Source: Actinoplanes regularis (lineage in GTDB: Bacteria > Actinomycetota > Actinomycetes > Mycobacteriales > Micromonosporaceae). Taken from it: a stretch of 64,000 bases of DNA. Of the stretch, positions 1-7,697 are shown piece after piece. Numbering within the stretch: the first letter of the stretch is position 1; each line of letters begins with the position of its first letter. The notes under the pieces are model-generated. The model saw only the letters and a program-made list of their open reading frames with translations, was not told where the DNA came from and did not search any database. The position numbers were made by a program, and so were the translations under genes. Location of the stretch: positions 124,001-188,000 of the forward strand of contig NZ_FZNR01000008.1 in the NCBI RefSeq assembly GCF_900188005.1. The letters are read 5' to 3'.

Positions 1-298
1 CCGCGCAGAGCGCGACCCATGGCGACTCCGTCGCCGGCCGCTTCCGGAGGATGCCGGCCAGCAGCCGCATCCGCTGCAGGTCGCCGTAGAAGAGGGCCTC
101 TTCCTTGTTGGCGAAGTAGTTCGAGAAGGTACGCCGGGAGACGCCCGCCTCGTCCGCGATCGCCTCGACCGTGACCTTCTCCGGCCCGTGCTCGAACGCC
201 AGACGCAGGGACGCCTCGTGCAGCGCCTGCCGGGTCGCCGCCTTCTTCCGCTCCCGAAGTCCGGGTTCGGGCGTCGTGTCCCCCGCAGCCTCGCTCAT
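1..298 (-). CDS. TetR-family transcriptional regulator (partial, C-terminus off window)
   Basis: The frame runs off the left edge; 99 codons are visible from an ATG at 296-298. The first ~60 residues are a TetR_N helix-turn-helix domain, recognisable from VTVEAIADEAGVSRRTFSNY followed by FANKEEALF. The ligand-binding domain is missing from the window, so the inducer cannot be guessed from sequence. The gene is divergent from the MFS exporter starting at 405, the classic arrangement of a TetR repressor controlling its own efflux pump. A perfect inverted repeat at 369-390 overlaps the exporter promoter and is the obvious operator. Family assignment is firm; the repressor-of-exporter role is inferred from layout. 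Confidence 0.9.
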   Translation of the reverse strand, partial: MSEAAGDTTPEPGLRERKKAATRQALHEASLRLAFEHGPEKVTVEAIADEAGVSRRTFSNYFANKEEALFYGDLQRMRLLAGILRKRPATESPWVALCA

Positions 299-343
299 GC
301 ACAGAGCGTACCGGCGACGCGTATCACTTCCCGACGGGAAAGT

Positions 344-390
344 TTGCGCACCGGGAACCCCCGAAAGATAGTTGTACGTGGCAACAACTA
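344..390 (+). promoter_or_regulatory. Promoter of the MFS exporter with overlapping TetR-type operator
   Basis: A -35-like TTGCGC (344-349) lies 17 nt before a -10-like GATAGT (367-372). The inverted repeat TAGTTGT (369-375) / ACAACTA (384-390), separated by 8 nt, is perfect over 7-bp arms and covers the -10 box and presumed start point. This is a typical geometry for repression by a TetR dimer. A second perfect palindrome, TTCCCGACGGGAA (328-340), lies just upstream and could serve the divergent regulator. Both assignments are by inspection only. Confidence 0.55.
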
Positions 391-404
391 CGTCAGGAGC
401 CGCC

Positions 405-1991
405 TTGACTCACCCCGGTGGCACCCAGCCCGGTGCCATGACCCACCGCGAGATCCTGGAAGCCCTCTCCGGCCTTCTGCTCGTCCTCTTCGTCGCGATG
501 TCCAGCTCCACCATCGTCTCCACCGCTCTACCGACGATCATCGGTGACCTGAACGGGACGCAGAACCAGTACACCTGGGTCGTCACCGCGACTCTGCTGA
601 CAGCCACCGCATCCACCCCGATCTGGGGCAAGCTCGCCGACCTCTACAGCAAGAAACTGCTGGTCCAGGTCTCGATCGTGGTGTTCGTACTGGGCTCGAT
701 CATCGCCGGCCTCACCCAGAACACCGAGCAGCTGATCGCCGCCCGGGCGTTCCAGGGCCTCGGCATGGGCGGCGTGCAGGCGCTGGTCCAGGTCGCCATC
801 GCGGCGATGATCGCGCCCCGCGAGCGCGGCCGGTACAACGGCTATCTCGGTGGCGTGATGGGCCTGGCCACCGTCGCCGGGCCGCTGCTGGGTGGCGTGA
901 TCGTGGACACCGACTGGCTCGGCTGGCGCTGGTGCTTCTTCATCGGCATCCCGATCGCGATCCTCGCGCTGATCGTGCTGCAGAAGACCCTGCACCTGCC
1001 GGTCCTCCGCCGGGAGAACGTGAAGATCGACTACCTGGGCGCCACCCTGATCGCGGCCGGCGTCAGCGTCATCCTGATCTGGGTCTCGTTCGTTGACGAC
1101 TCGTTCGCCTGGATCTCCTGGCAGACCCTCGCCATGGTCGGCGGCGGCGTGCTCCTGCTCGCTCTCGCCACGTTCGTCGAGTCGCGGGCCGCCGAGCCGG
1201 TGGTCCCGTTGTCGATCATCCGCCAGCGCACCACCGCCCTGGCCATCCTGGGCAGCCTCGCGGTCGGCATGGCGATGTTCGGCGGTGCCGTCTTCCTCGG
1301 CCAGTACTTCCAGATCGGCCGCGGCTACAGCCCGACCGAGGCCGGCCTGCTCACCATCCCGATGATGTTCGGCCTGGCCTTCGCCTCGACCGTGGCCGGA
1401 CGGCTGATCACCAAGAGCGGCAACATCAAGCCGTACGTGGTGGTCGGAACGATCATCCTGGTCGGCGGCTTCGGCAGCCTCTCGGTGCTCGACCACGACA
1501 CCTCGCTCTGGTACGTCGGCGGCGCGATGTTCCTGGTCGGCGCCGGGGTCGGCATGTCGATGCAGAACCTGGTGCTGGCCGTGCAGAACACCGTCGCGCT
1601 CAAGGACATCGGCGCGGCCAGCTCGACCGTGGCGTTCTTCCGCTCGCTCGGCGGCACGATCGGGGTCTCGGTGCTCGGCGCGGTCCTGGCCCACCGGGTC
1701 GCCGACTCGATGACCGAACAACTCACCGCGATGGGCGTGCACTCGACCGGCACCGGATCCGGGGTCAGCGCTCTCAACCTGGGCAGCCTGCCGCCGGCGA
1801 TCCAGCACGTCGTGCGGGTGGCCTACGGCGACGCGACCGGGCACATCTTCCTGATCTCGATGTTCATCGCGGTGGTCGGGGTGATCGCGGCGGTCGCGAT
1901 GAAGCCGACCAAGCTGCGCAGCACGGTCGACCTGGCCGCCCCGAAGCCGGCCGAGCCCGAGCCGGCCGCAGCCGCGGTGACCCAGGGCTGA
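405..1991 (+). CDS. MFS drug exporter, DHA2 / EmrB-QacA type (14 TM)
   Basis: A 528-residue integral membrane protein of the major facilitator superfamily, proton-motive-force-driven antiporters of the 14-helix DHA2 group that export drugs, dyes or antibiotics. Visible hallmarks are the motif-A-like loop GKLADLYSKK after TM2, the motif C segment GPLLGGVIVD in TM5 and about 14 hydrophobic segments, ending in an Ala/Pro/Glu-rich cytoplasmic tail. I chose the TTG at 405 because AGGAG (395-399) sits 5 nt upstream; an in-frame TTG at 372 falls inside the promoter/operator, and an ATG at 438 is an alternative. It is divergent from a TetR gene and probably repressed by it. The substrate cannot be read from sequence. 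Confidence 0.9.
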   Translation: MTHPGGTQPGAMTHREILEALSGLLLVLFVAMSSSTIVSTALPTIIGDLNGTQNQYTWVVTATLLTATASTPIWGKLADLYSKKLLVQVSIVVFVLGSIIAGLTQNTEQLIAARAFQGLGMGGVQALVQVAIAAMIAPRERGRYNGYLGGVMGLATVAGPLLGGVIVDTDWLGWRWCFFIGIPIAILALIVLQKTLHLPVLRRENVKIDYLGATLIAAGVSVILIWVSFVDDSFAWISWQTLAMVGGGVLLLALATFVESRAAEPVVPLSIIRQRTTALAILGSLAVGMAMFGGAVFLGQYFQIGRGYSPTEAGLLTIPMMFGLAFASTVAGRLITKSGNIKPYVVVGTIILVGGFGSLSVLDHDTSLWYVGGAMFLVGAGVGMSMQNLVLAVQNTVALKDIGAASSTVAFFRSLGGTIGVSVLGAVLAHRVADSMTEQLTAMGVHSTGTGSGVSALNLGSLPPAIQHVVRVAYGDATGHIFLISMFIAVVGVIAAVAMKPTKLRSTVDLAAPKPAEPEPAAAAVTQG

Positions 1992-2067
1992 TCACCGGCG
2001 CGGTTTTCCTCAACCCGGGGCCGGCGCGACCGAATGGTCCCGCCGACCCCGGAGAGGAGAACTCGGA

Positions 2068-3657
2068 TTGAGCAAGCGTGCGATGGACGCCGAGAAGCTG
2101 TCCGCTGTCCTCCTCACCATCGAGGACCGGCGTTCCTGGGATGCCAGGGCCGAACTTGCCCGCGCGATCGAGCTGGAACAGGTTGCCCGGGATCTCGGCG
2201 ACGACCTGCTCGCCGCCCGCGCCCGGCTCTGCCAGATCAACATGCGGATGCGTCGCGGTGATGTCGCGGCGGCCGCCGAGCAGATCTGGCACGTGCACCA
2301 GTGGGCGGTCGAGCACGACGCCCGTCAGCTGCTGGCCCGGACCCACCTGATCTGGTCCGCGATCCACCTGCACCTCGGCGACGCCGAGCAGGGGCTGGAG
2401 CACGCGGTGCTCTCCGTCGAGCTGCTCGACGACGAGTCCACCGAGCACATGCACGTCTGGCACCGGACCAAGCTGGCCGACGCCCTGTACTTCGCCGACG
2501 ACATGGAGACGGCCCGCGTCCGGTACGCCCAGGCGGAGGAGATCGCCCTGCGCGCGGGCTCGCCGGCGCTGCTCTGCATGCTGAACAACTACGCCTATGC
2601 CGAGTCCTGCAGCGGCAACCGGCAGCGCGCCGGGGAGGTGGTCGACCGCCTGCAGCAGCTCGCGCTCGACTGGAACACCCCGCTCGAGCCGGCGTTCCTG
2701 GACACCATCGGTTCCGTCCAGGTCAGCAACGGGCAGTACGCGCGGGCCGAGGCGACGATGCAGACCTGCATCGAGCGGTACGCCGAGGGCCAGTGGGACG
2801 ACGCCAACGCCATGGCGCAGTACCTGGTCACCCTGGCCCAAGCCCAGCGCGGTCTCGGCCAGCACGACGAGGCCCAGGCCAGCCTGGACAAGGCCCTCCA
2901 GGAGTGCCGGAGCCGGGATCTCGGCGAGTCGCTGGTCCGCGCCCACCGGGAGCAGGCCGAGCTGCACGCGGCCCGGGGCGACTTCGCCGCGGCCTTCACC
3001 GCGCACCAGGCGTTCTTCAAGGTCTACCACCGGCAGCAGTCGCTGAAACGGGAGGCGCGGGCCCGTACCCGGCAGGCGATGTTCGAGACGACCGAGGCCC
3101 GGCAGGAGGCGGAGCGGTTCCGCGAGCAGGCCCGTCGCGATCCGCTCACCGGCCTGCACAACCGGCGGTACGTCGACGAGCGCCTGCCCGATCTGATCCG
3201 TACCGACCCGGCGCTCACCGTCGCCCTCGTCGACCTGGACCACTTCAAGCAGATCAACGACCAGCTCTCCCACGACATCGGCGACCAGGTCCTGGTCCGG
3301 GTCGCCCAGGTGCTGACCCGGGAGGTCGCGGCGGCCTGCTCGGACGGCTTCGTGGCGCGGATGGGCGGCGAGGAGTTCCTGGTGGTGCTCCCCGGCACCG
3401 AGGTGCCCAGCGCCACGGCCCACCTCGACGGCATCCGGCTGACCATCCGCAACCAGCACTGGTCACCGATCACTCAGCATCTGCCCGTCACGGTCAGCAT
3501 CGGCGTGGCCGGCCTCGTCGACGCCCCGGAAGACGCCCAGGCACCCCTGCTGTCCACAGCGGACAGTCATCTGTACGCTGCCAAGCACGGCGGACGCGAC
3601 CGCGTCGTGTCGGGCACGGGACTTCGCGGATGCATCGGCCATCCGTCGGCCGCCTAG
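2068..3657 (+). CDS. TPR-repeat diguanylate cyclase (GGDEF domain)
   Basis: A 529-residue cytoplasmic protein. The first ~350 residues are helical and repeat-like (TPR type, many Ala/Leu/Tyr helical pairs), with a short coiled stretch rich in Arg/Glu before the catalytic domain. The GGDEF domain begins with RRDPLTGLHNRRYVDERL and carries the active-site loop GGEEF (residues 433-437), an accepted catalytic variant, so it should make cyclic di-GMP from two GTP. No RxxD inhibitory I-site is seen five residues before the loop (the segment reads SDGFVAR), suggesting weak product inhibition. The TTG start is supported by GGAGAGGA at 2051-2058. It has no PAS, GAF or membrane sensor, so the TPR region is the likely input domain. 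Confidence 0.88.
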   Translation: MSKRAMDAEKLSAVLLTIEDRRSWDARAELARAIELEQVARDLGDDLLAARARLCQINMRMRRGDVAAAAEQIWHVHQWAVEHDARQLLARTHLIWSAIHLHLGDAEQGLEHAVLSVELLDDESTEHMHVWHRTKLADALYFADDMETARVRYAQAEEIALRAGSPALLCMLNNYAYAESCSGNRQRAGEVVDRLQQLALDWNTPLEPAFLDTIGSVQVSNGQYARAEATMQTCIERYAEGQWDDANAMAQYLVTLAQAQRGLGQHDEAQASLDKALQECRSRDLGESLVRAHREQAELHAARGDFAAAFTAHQAFFKVYHRQQSLKREARARTRQAMFETTEARQEAERFREQARRDPLTGLHNRRYVDERLPDLIRTDPALTVALVDLDHFKQINDQLSHDIGDQVLVRVAQVLTREVAAACSDGFVARMGGEEFLVVLPGTEVPSATAHLDGIRLTIRNQHWSPITQHLPVTVSIGVAGLVDAPEDAQAPLLSTADSHLYAAKHGGRDRVVSGTGLRGCIGHPSAA

Positions 3658-3787
3658 TCTCGTCCCACGCTGTCATGCCACGCCGTGACCACCTTCGGAT
3701 TCCGGGGGTGATATCGGTCAATCGTTGGCGCTAGGCTGGACCGGTTGTCGAAGATCGACGGTCGGGGTCGGGCGCAAGGAGGCGGTC

Positions 3788-4615
3788 GTGCAGCAGGACA
3801 GTGACAGCTCCGTACCCAAGGAGACCGCGCCGCCCGGGGTCAACCCGAACATTCCGCACTCCGCCCGCATCTACGACTACTGGCTGGGCGGCAAGGACAA
3901 CTTCGCCGTCGACCGCGCGGTCGGCGAGGCCATGATCCAGGCCATCCCCGGCATGCGCTACATGGCCGGCGAGAACCGGAAGTTCGTCCACCGCGCCGCC
4001 CGCGACCTGGTGGCGAAGGAGGGCATCCGGCAGTTCCTGGACGTCGGCACCGGCATCCCCACCTCGCCCAACCTGCACGAGGTCGCTCAGCAGGTCGCCC
4101 CCGAGACCCGGGTCGTCTACGTCGACAACGACCCGATCGTGCTGGTCCACGCGCGCGCCCTGATGCGCAGCTCCGCCGAGGGCCGCAGCGAGTACATCAG
4201 CGCCGACATCCGCGACCCGCGCTCGATCCTCGACGACCCGATCCTGACCGACACACTCGACCTGACCAAGCCGGTCGGCCTCACCCTGATCGCCATCCTG
4301 ATGCTGATCGCCGACGAGGACGACCCCTGGGGCATGGTCGCGGAGCTGCGCGACGCGATGCCATCCGGCAGCTGCCTGGCCATCACGCACCCCACCGCGG
4401 ACTTCAACCCCGACGAGGTCGGCCAGGCGGTCGCCGCGGCGACCGGCGCCGGGATGACCCTGGTGCCCCGCACCGAGGAGGCGGTCGCCCGCCTCTTCGG
4501 TGACTGGGAGCTGCTGGAGCCCGGGCTGGTTCCGGTCTCCGGCTGGCGCCCGGACTCCCAGGTGGACGACCCGCAGGCTGCTTACTACTGGGCGGGAGTC
4601 GCCCGCAAGCCCTGA
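3788..4615 (+). CDS. SAM-dependent methyltransferase, PF04672 (DUF574) family
   Basis: A 275-residue cytoplasmic protein of an actinomycete-expanded methyltransferase family. Recognisable segments are the N-terminal PNIPHSARIYDYWLGGKDNF signature, the SAM-binding motif FLDVGTGIPTSPNLHEV (glycine loop) and the acidic strand VVYVDNDPIVLVHARAL. The GTG at 3788 is preceded by AAGGAGG (3776-3782); the frame remains open further upstream but without a ribosome binding site. Substrates are unknown for nearly all family members. It stands alone, 130 bp after the diguanylate cyclase, and is followed by a hairpin at 4686-4720. Confidence 0.9.
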   Translation: MQQDSDSSVPKETAPPGVNPNIPHSARIYDYWLGGKDNFAVDRAVGEAMIQAIPGMRYMAGENRKFVHRAARDLVAKEGIRQFLDVGTGIPTSPNLHEVAQQVAPETRVVYVDNDPIVLVHARALMRSSAEGRSEYISADIRDPRSILDDPILTDTLDLTKPVGLTLIAILMLIADEDDPWGMVAELRDAMPSGSCLAITHPTADFNPDEVGQAVAAATGAGMTLVPRTEEAVARLFGDWELLEPGLVPVSGWRPDSQVDDPQAAYYWAGVARKP

Positions 4616-4685
4616 CCCCGGTGGTCAGCCCAGATCGTGCCCACTCAGGTTTCTTCCACGCAAAGACCTGAGGCGGGTGCACCCA

Positions 4686-4720
4686 GATCGGCCCCGTCCA
4701 CTGCCCGGGCGGGGCCGATC
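4686..4720. terminator. Terminator-like hairpin between convergent genes
   Basis: An 11-bp perfect stem, GATCGGCCCCG (4686-4696) with CGGGGCCGATC (4710-4720), and a 13-nt loop. There is no U-tract, as is common in high-GC actinomycetes. A weaker inverted repeat CTCAGGT/ACCTGAG flanks 4645-4673. Both sit between the methyltransferase (+) and the small gene at 4821-5129 (-), so they could stop transcription from either side. Confidence 0.6.
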
Positions 4721-4820
4721 CAATTTCGCCGCCGCGTCGCCGGCTGAGGCGTTCGGCGGCAACCTCGGGGTTGGACCGGATGGGTGGCCCAGCACGGGGA
4801 ACCGGGCCACCCAACCGGCG

Positions 4821-5129
4821 TCAGACGGGCGTGTCGCGCAACGCCCGAAGTCGTGGCCGCTTGCAGGCCGGCGGAACCGGAACCCGTCCGGCACGGATCA
4901 ACACTTCCCGGACGGCACCCTCGCGCCCATCCGGATCGACCACGACGCCCCGCACCCCGAGCCACATCTCGCCCTCGTGCGGGATCGGCCGACGCCAGTC
5001 GACCCGGAGCACGCGCAGCCGGATCGCACCGATGCCGTAGCAGTAGTCGGACTCGGCGAACTCGCACACCGGCCAGCGAGGCCGGGAGGGCCGCAGCCGG
5101 TCCTCCCGGACCCGCGGCGCCGAAGCCAT
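4821..5129 (-). CDS. Conserved-looking small hypothetical protein
   Basis: A 102-residue protein of unknown function. The core reads like a real folded beta protein: WPVCEFAESDYCYGIGAIRL then RVLRVDWRRPIPHEGEMWLG then VRGVVVDPDGREG. Start choice is uncertain: the ATG at 5127-5129 gives a compact protein, while an in-frame ATG at 5204 would add 25 low-complexity residues. Several other frames are open here because of high GC, but only this one has a balanced amino-acid composition. It has two nearby cysteines but no clear metal-binding motif. It may be co-transcribed with the small frame at 5182-5442. Confidence 0.5.
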   Translation of the reverse strand: MASAPRVREDRLRPSRPRWPVCEFAESDYCYGIGAIRLRVLRVDWRRPIPHEGEMWLGVRGVVVDPDGREGAVREVLIRAGRVPVPPACKRPRLRALRDTPV

Positions 5130-5181
5130 CCATCGCGAGCGGGCGTGCGGGCGCCCACCGGTCCGGCGGCAGGTGACGAGC

Positions 5182-5442
5182 TCACTCGCGCGCGTCGGAA
5201 TCACCCTCTTCGGTCCGCGGCTCGGCGACGGTCGTCCCGCCGGGCCGGCTCAGTGCGTAGCGAACACCACCGAACCGGTGACTGAGCGCACTGGCCCGGG
5301 TGGAGGCGGCGAGCACGTCGCCGGTTATCTCCGAGTGCCGATGAATCGGAGGCGGATTACCCCGGCGCGGACTGTCAGTCACGCCGGGGTCACCCGAATC
5401 AGGATGTTCCGGGCCGATGTTAGGTACCGACACACTCGTCAC
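5182..5442 (-). CDS. Possible small hypothetical protein
   Basis: An 86-codon frame starting at GTG 5440-5442, with a weak GAGAG upstream. The middle (HSEITGDVLAASTRASALSHRF) could form a helix; the ends are disordered and Pro/Arg/Glu rich. It lies upstream of the 4821-5129 gene on the same strand, with a 52-bp gap, so the pair could be an operon. Codon third positions are mostly G/C but less strictly than in neighbouring genes. I do not recognise the protein. A 9-bp stem (5359-5367 / 5382-5390) lies inside it, which weakens the case slightly. Confidence 0.35.
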   Translation of the reverse strand: MTSVSVPNIGPEHPDSGDPGVTDSPRRGNPPPIHRHSEITGDVLAASTRASALSHRFGGVRYALSRPGGTTVAEPRTEEGDSDARE

Positions 5443-5596
5443 CTCTCGCTCGGACGCCCCCGCCAGGGAGCCTTGCGCCGAGGCCGCAGACGTCGCTCCG
5501 CGACCGACCCGTCACCCAAAGAGTTCACTCTGCGTGACCCTCCTTGGATGGGCTCACGTGAGTTATCATGCTCAGAATCCCGTGCCTACGCAAGGC

Positions 5597-5611
5597 CAGA
5601 TGCACGTGCAT
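5597..5611. promoter_or_regulatory. Candidate operator upstream of DUF397 gene (copy A)
   Basis: CAGATGCACGTGCA (5597-5610) includes the perfect 12-bp palindrome ATGCACGTGCAT (5600-5611), about 80 bp before the DUF397 start. The same 14-mer recurs at 7042-7055, on the other side of the XRE regulator gene. Two exact copies flanking a regulator suggest its binding site. Paired XRE/DUF397 genes of the WhiJ type are known in actinomycetes; this particular site is inferred. Confidence 0.45.
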
Positions 5612-5691
5612 TTGCATCACCGCCACAAATAGCCACGAGGACAACACACCCCGGGTCGAACGGCGATCCGGGCGAACCGAGGGAGCTTGGA

Positions 5692-5928
5692 ATGACCTAC
5701 GTGGTCAACGGCATGCCAGCCGGTCAGCTGCAGGGCGTGACCTGGCAGAAGAGCCGTCGCAGCAACCCGAGCGGCAACTGTGTGGAGTGCGCTGTCCTGC
5801 CCGGCGGCGATGTCGCTGTGCGCAACTCCCGCGACCCCGAGGGGGCCGCGTTGATCTACACCCGGGCCGAGATCGAGGCCTTCCTCGGCGGGGTTCGCGA
5901 CGGAGACTTCGACAACCTGCTGGCCTGA
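5692..5928 (+). CDS. DUF397 domain protein
   Basis: A 78-residue protein with the DUF397 signature: WQKSRRSNPSGNCVECAVLP followed by GGDVAVRNSRDPEGAALIYT and an acidic C-terminus. DUF397 proteins are small partners encoded beside XRE/DUF5753 regulators (WhiJ/BldB-like developmental pairs in Streptomyces) and probably modulate them. The ATG at 5692 follows GAGGGAG (5679-5685). It is convergent with the XRE gene at 6036-6926 and separated from it by a strong hairpin. A palindrome upstream (5600-5611) is a candidate binding site for that regulator. Confidence 0.92.
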   Translation: MTYVVNGMPAGQLQGVTWQKSRRSNPSGNCVECAVLPGGDVAVRNSRDPEGAALIYTRAEIEAFLGGVRDGDFDNLLA

Positions 5929-5972
5929 ACGCCAGGCGTGCCACCGGCCCGACAGGCCGACCCACACGAAAA

Positions 5973-6008
5973 AAGGTCCGGCCGGACGAGATCGCCCGGC
6001 CGGACCTT
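5973..6008. terminator. Bidirectional hairpin terminator between DUF397 and XRE genes
   Basis: A perfect 13-bp stem AAGGTCCGGCCGG (5973-5985) / CCGGCCGGACCTT (5996-6008) with a 10-nt loop. The preceding A-run (5969-5974) becomes a U-tract for transcripts coming from the XRE gene on the minus strand. Its position between convergent genes fits termination in both directions. Confidence 0.8.
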
Positions 6009-6035
6009 CAACCCTTTGGATGTCCCGCGAACACC

Positions 6036-6926
6036 TCAGATCGGGCGCCCGACCTCGTTGAGCAACTTTCCGAGGATCTCCGGCGTGTGATTCGGCGGCT
6101 CCGCGTCGATACAGACGCGCTCCATCGCCATCGCGTACTGATCCACGTCCTCGCGTTTGTCGAGGTAGATCGCGCTGGTCAGCTGCTCCACGTAGACCAC
6201 GTCGGGCAGTTCCGGCTCGGGGAACCGCAGGATCGCGAACGGGCCACCGGCCGCCGCGTGCCCGCCCGCGGTGAACGGGATGATCTGCAGCCGCACGCTC
6301 GGCAGCTTCGACGCCTCGATGAGCGCCTCGATCTGCGAGCGCATCACCTCGACACCGCCGATCGGCCGGCGCAGCACCGCCTCGTCGATCACCGCCCACA
6401 GCTGCGGACCACCCGGGCGGGTGAGAATCTGCTGCCGCTGACGGCGCACCTCGACCCGGCGGTTGATCTCCTCGGCGGTCGCGCCGGCGTGACCGAGCAT
6501 GATCACGGCCCGCGCGTACTCCGGCGTCTGGAGCAGGCCGGGGACAAACTGGATCTCATAGGTACGAATGAGCGTGGCGGCCGCCTCCAGCCCCAGGTAC
6601 GCCTGGAACCAGGAGGGCAGCACGTCGTTCAGCTGCTGCCACCAGCCGGGGCTGTTGGCCTGCCGGGCGAGCCCGATCAGCGCCTCACGCTCGTCCTTGT
6701 CGACCACGCCGTACAAGGTCAAAAGGTCCGCGACATCGCGTTCCTTGAAGCTGACCCGGCCGAGCTCCATCCGGCTGATCTTCGAGCCCGAGGCGCGGAT
6801 CTCGTAGCCCGCCGCGTCCCGGGTGATCGCTTTCGACTCCCGCAACTTGCGGAGCTGAGAGCCGAGCAGAATGCGCAGCACGGTTGGACCGCCGCCCGGC
6901 GCCTCCTCCTGCGAACCCGCGCTCAC
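6036..6926 (-). CDS. XRE-family regulator with DUF5753 (Scr1/WhiJ-like)
   Basis: A 296-residue DNA-binding protein. Residues ~15-75 are an XRE helix-turn-helix (LRILLGSQLRKLRESKAITR, then AAGYEIRASGSKISRMELGR). The rest is a DUF5753 domain: FVPGLLQTPEYARAVI, VIDEAVLRRPIGG, LQIIPFTAGGHAAAGGPFAI. These are actinomycete developmental or secondary-metabolism regulators that work with DUF397 partners. The GTG at 6924-6926 is preceded closely by GAGGAG (6931-6936); an ATG at 6971 would add 15 residues without a good ribosome binding site. The DUF397 gene converges on it and two small genes diverge from it, with a shared 14-mer palindrome in both flanking promoter regions. Confidence 0.92.
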   Translation of the reverse strand: MSAGSQEEAPGGGPTVLRILLGSQLRKLRESKAITRDAAGYEIRASGSKISRMELGRVSFKERDVADLLTLYGVVDKDEREALIGLARQANSPGWWQQLNDVLPSWFQAYLGLEAAATLIRTYEIQFVPGLLQTPEYARAVIMLGHAGATAEEINRRVEVRRQRQQILTRPGGPQLWAVIDEAVLRRPIGGVEVMRSQIEALIEASKLPSVRLQIIPFTAGGHAAAGGPFAILRFPEPELPDVVYVEQLTSAIYLDKREDVDQYAMAMERVCIDAEPPNHTPEILGKLLNEVGRPI

Positions 6927-7041
6927 TTGACTCCTCGTCGCCGCGCCGTGACTGCCGGAAGACAGCCGCATGCATCCTAGAGCGGAGATCGTCTACCGCG
7001 AAACCATGTCAAGCGTAGTCCCGCCAAAGCTGATGCGCGCT

Positions 7042-7055
7042 CAGATGCACGTGCA
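7042..7055. promoter_or_regulatory. Candidate operator between XRE gene and the 7216 operon (copy B)
   Basis: CAGATGCACGTGCA is identical to the site at 5597-5610 and lies in the divergent region between the XRE regulator (start 6926) and the two-gene operon starting at 7216. A related half, ATGCGCGC, sits just upstream (7033-7040). Proposed as a binding site of the XRE protein; not demonstrated. Confidence 0.45.
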
Positions 7056-7215
7056 GACGGCCTTGCGGACGCACTTGATGACGAGCATGATAGCTGACAG
7101 ACACGTATCGACTGCTAACGCAGCGTGCCGAAAACTTCGGCTGCTCGGCCCTTGCGCGCAGTTGATGCTGCCTGATGGCCCCTTGACGCCGCCTCGAGAG
7201 CTTGGAGGCATCGCA

Positions 7216-7518
7216 ATGCCGAACTGGCTGACATCAACGCCGACACTCACTCCTCCGCAGCGCGACCCGGCGGACGTGGCCCCGGCCGAGAGTTACCGCC
7301 CGGCCGACCCGGTCTGGGTCTATCGGGACGGCTGGCGAGCCGGCGTGATCGAGGCCGCCTCACCCCGCGCCGTCACTGTCACCTACCGCCCAGGCGCGCA
7401 CCGCGGCACCGGTGTCGACACCTTCACCGCGCCCTACGTGACCTCACGCGATGACGATGACCCTACGCTCGACCACCGTGGCCTGCGGCTGGTCCGGCGG
7501 AAGCCGATCGCGTCATGA
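7216..7518 (+). CDS. Small hypothetical protein
   Basis: A 100-residue soluble protein of unknown function. The core DPVWVYRDGWRAGVIEAASP followed by RAVTVTYRPGAHRGTGVDTF resembles a small beta-barrel, KOW/SH3-like, but I cannot place it in a named family. The ATG at 7216 is supported by GGAGG at 7204-7208. Its stop overlaps the next start (ATGA, 7515-7518), so the two genes are translationally coupled. It is divergent from the XRE regulator with a shared candidate operator between them, so it is probably under that regulator. Confidence 0.7.
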   Translation: MPNWLTSTPTLTPPQRDPADVAPAESYRPADPVWVYRDGWRAGVIEAASPRAVTVTYRPGAHRGTGVDTFTAPYVTSRDDDDPTLDHRGLRLVRRKPIAS

Positions 7519-7697
7519 CCGGCGCCGTCACCGTCTCCGCGATCGTCGGCCTGCTCAGCCTCTTCTCCGGCGTCGCCCTCGGGTGGTACCTGCGGCGCAC
7601 CAACGACTGGTGCCCCACCTGCGGCGAGCAGCTCACCTGCGGAGACTGCAAGATGAGCGTGCACTGGCCGGAGCAGGCCGCCGCCGGTCACCGTTAG
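7515..7697 (+). CDS. Small membrane protein with zinc-ribbon-like tail
   Basis: A 60-residue protein. Residues ~4-24 form one hydrophobic segment (VTVSAIVGLLSLFSGVALGW). The short tail has four cysteines spaced as CPTC and CGDC (DWCPTCGEQLTCGDC), consistent with a small metal-binding knuckle. It overlaps the 3' end of the 7216-7518 gene by 4 nt (ATGA). Function is unknown. The pairing of a soluble protein with a tiny anchored cysteine protein suggests they act together at the membrane. Confidence 0.65.
   Translation: MTGAVTVSAIVGLLSLFSGVALGWYLRRTNDWCPTCGEQLTCGDCKMSVHWPEQAAAGHR

Noticed and set aside
372..404. Earlier TTG start for the MFS exporter
   Set aside because: It lies inside the -10 box and operator and has no ribosome binding site; the TTG at 405 has AGGAG at correct spacing.
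528..1844. Minus-strand open frame across the MFS gene
   Set aside because: Composition dominated by Asp/Arg/Gly/His/Ala and no motif; it is an antisense reading of a transporter with clear family motifs.
5359..5390. Hairpin with 9-bp stem (ACCCCGGCG/CGCCGGGGT) as a terminator
   Set aside because: It is not near the end of any supported gene and lies inside the possible small frame at 5182-5442.
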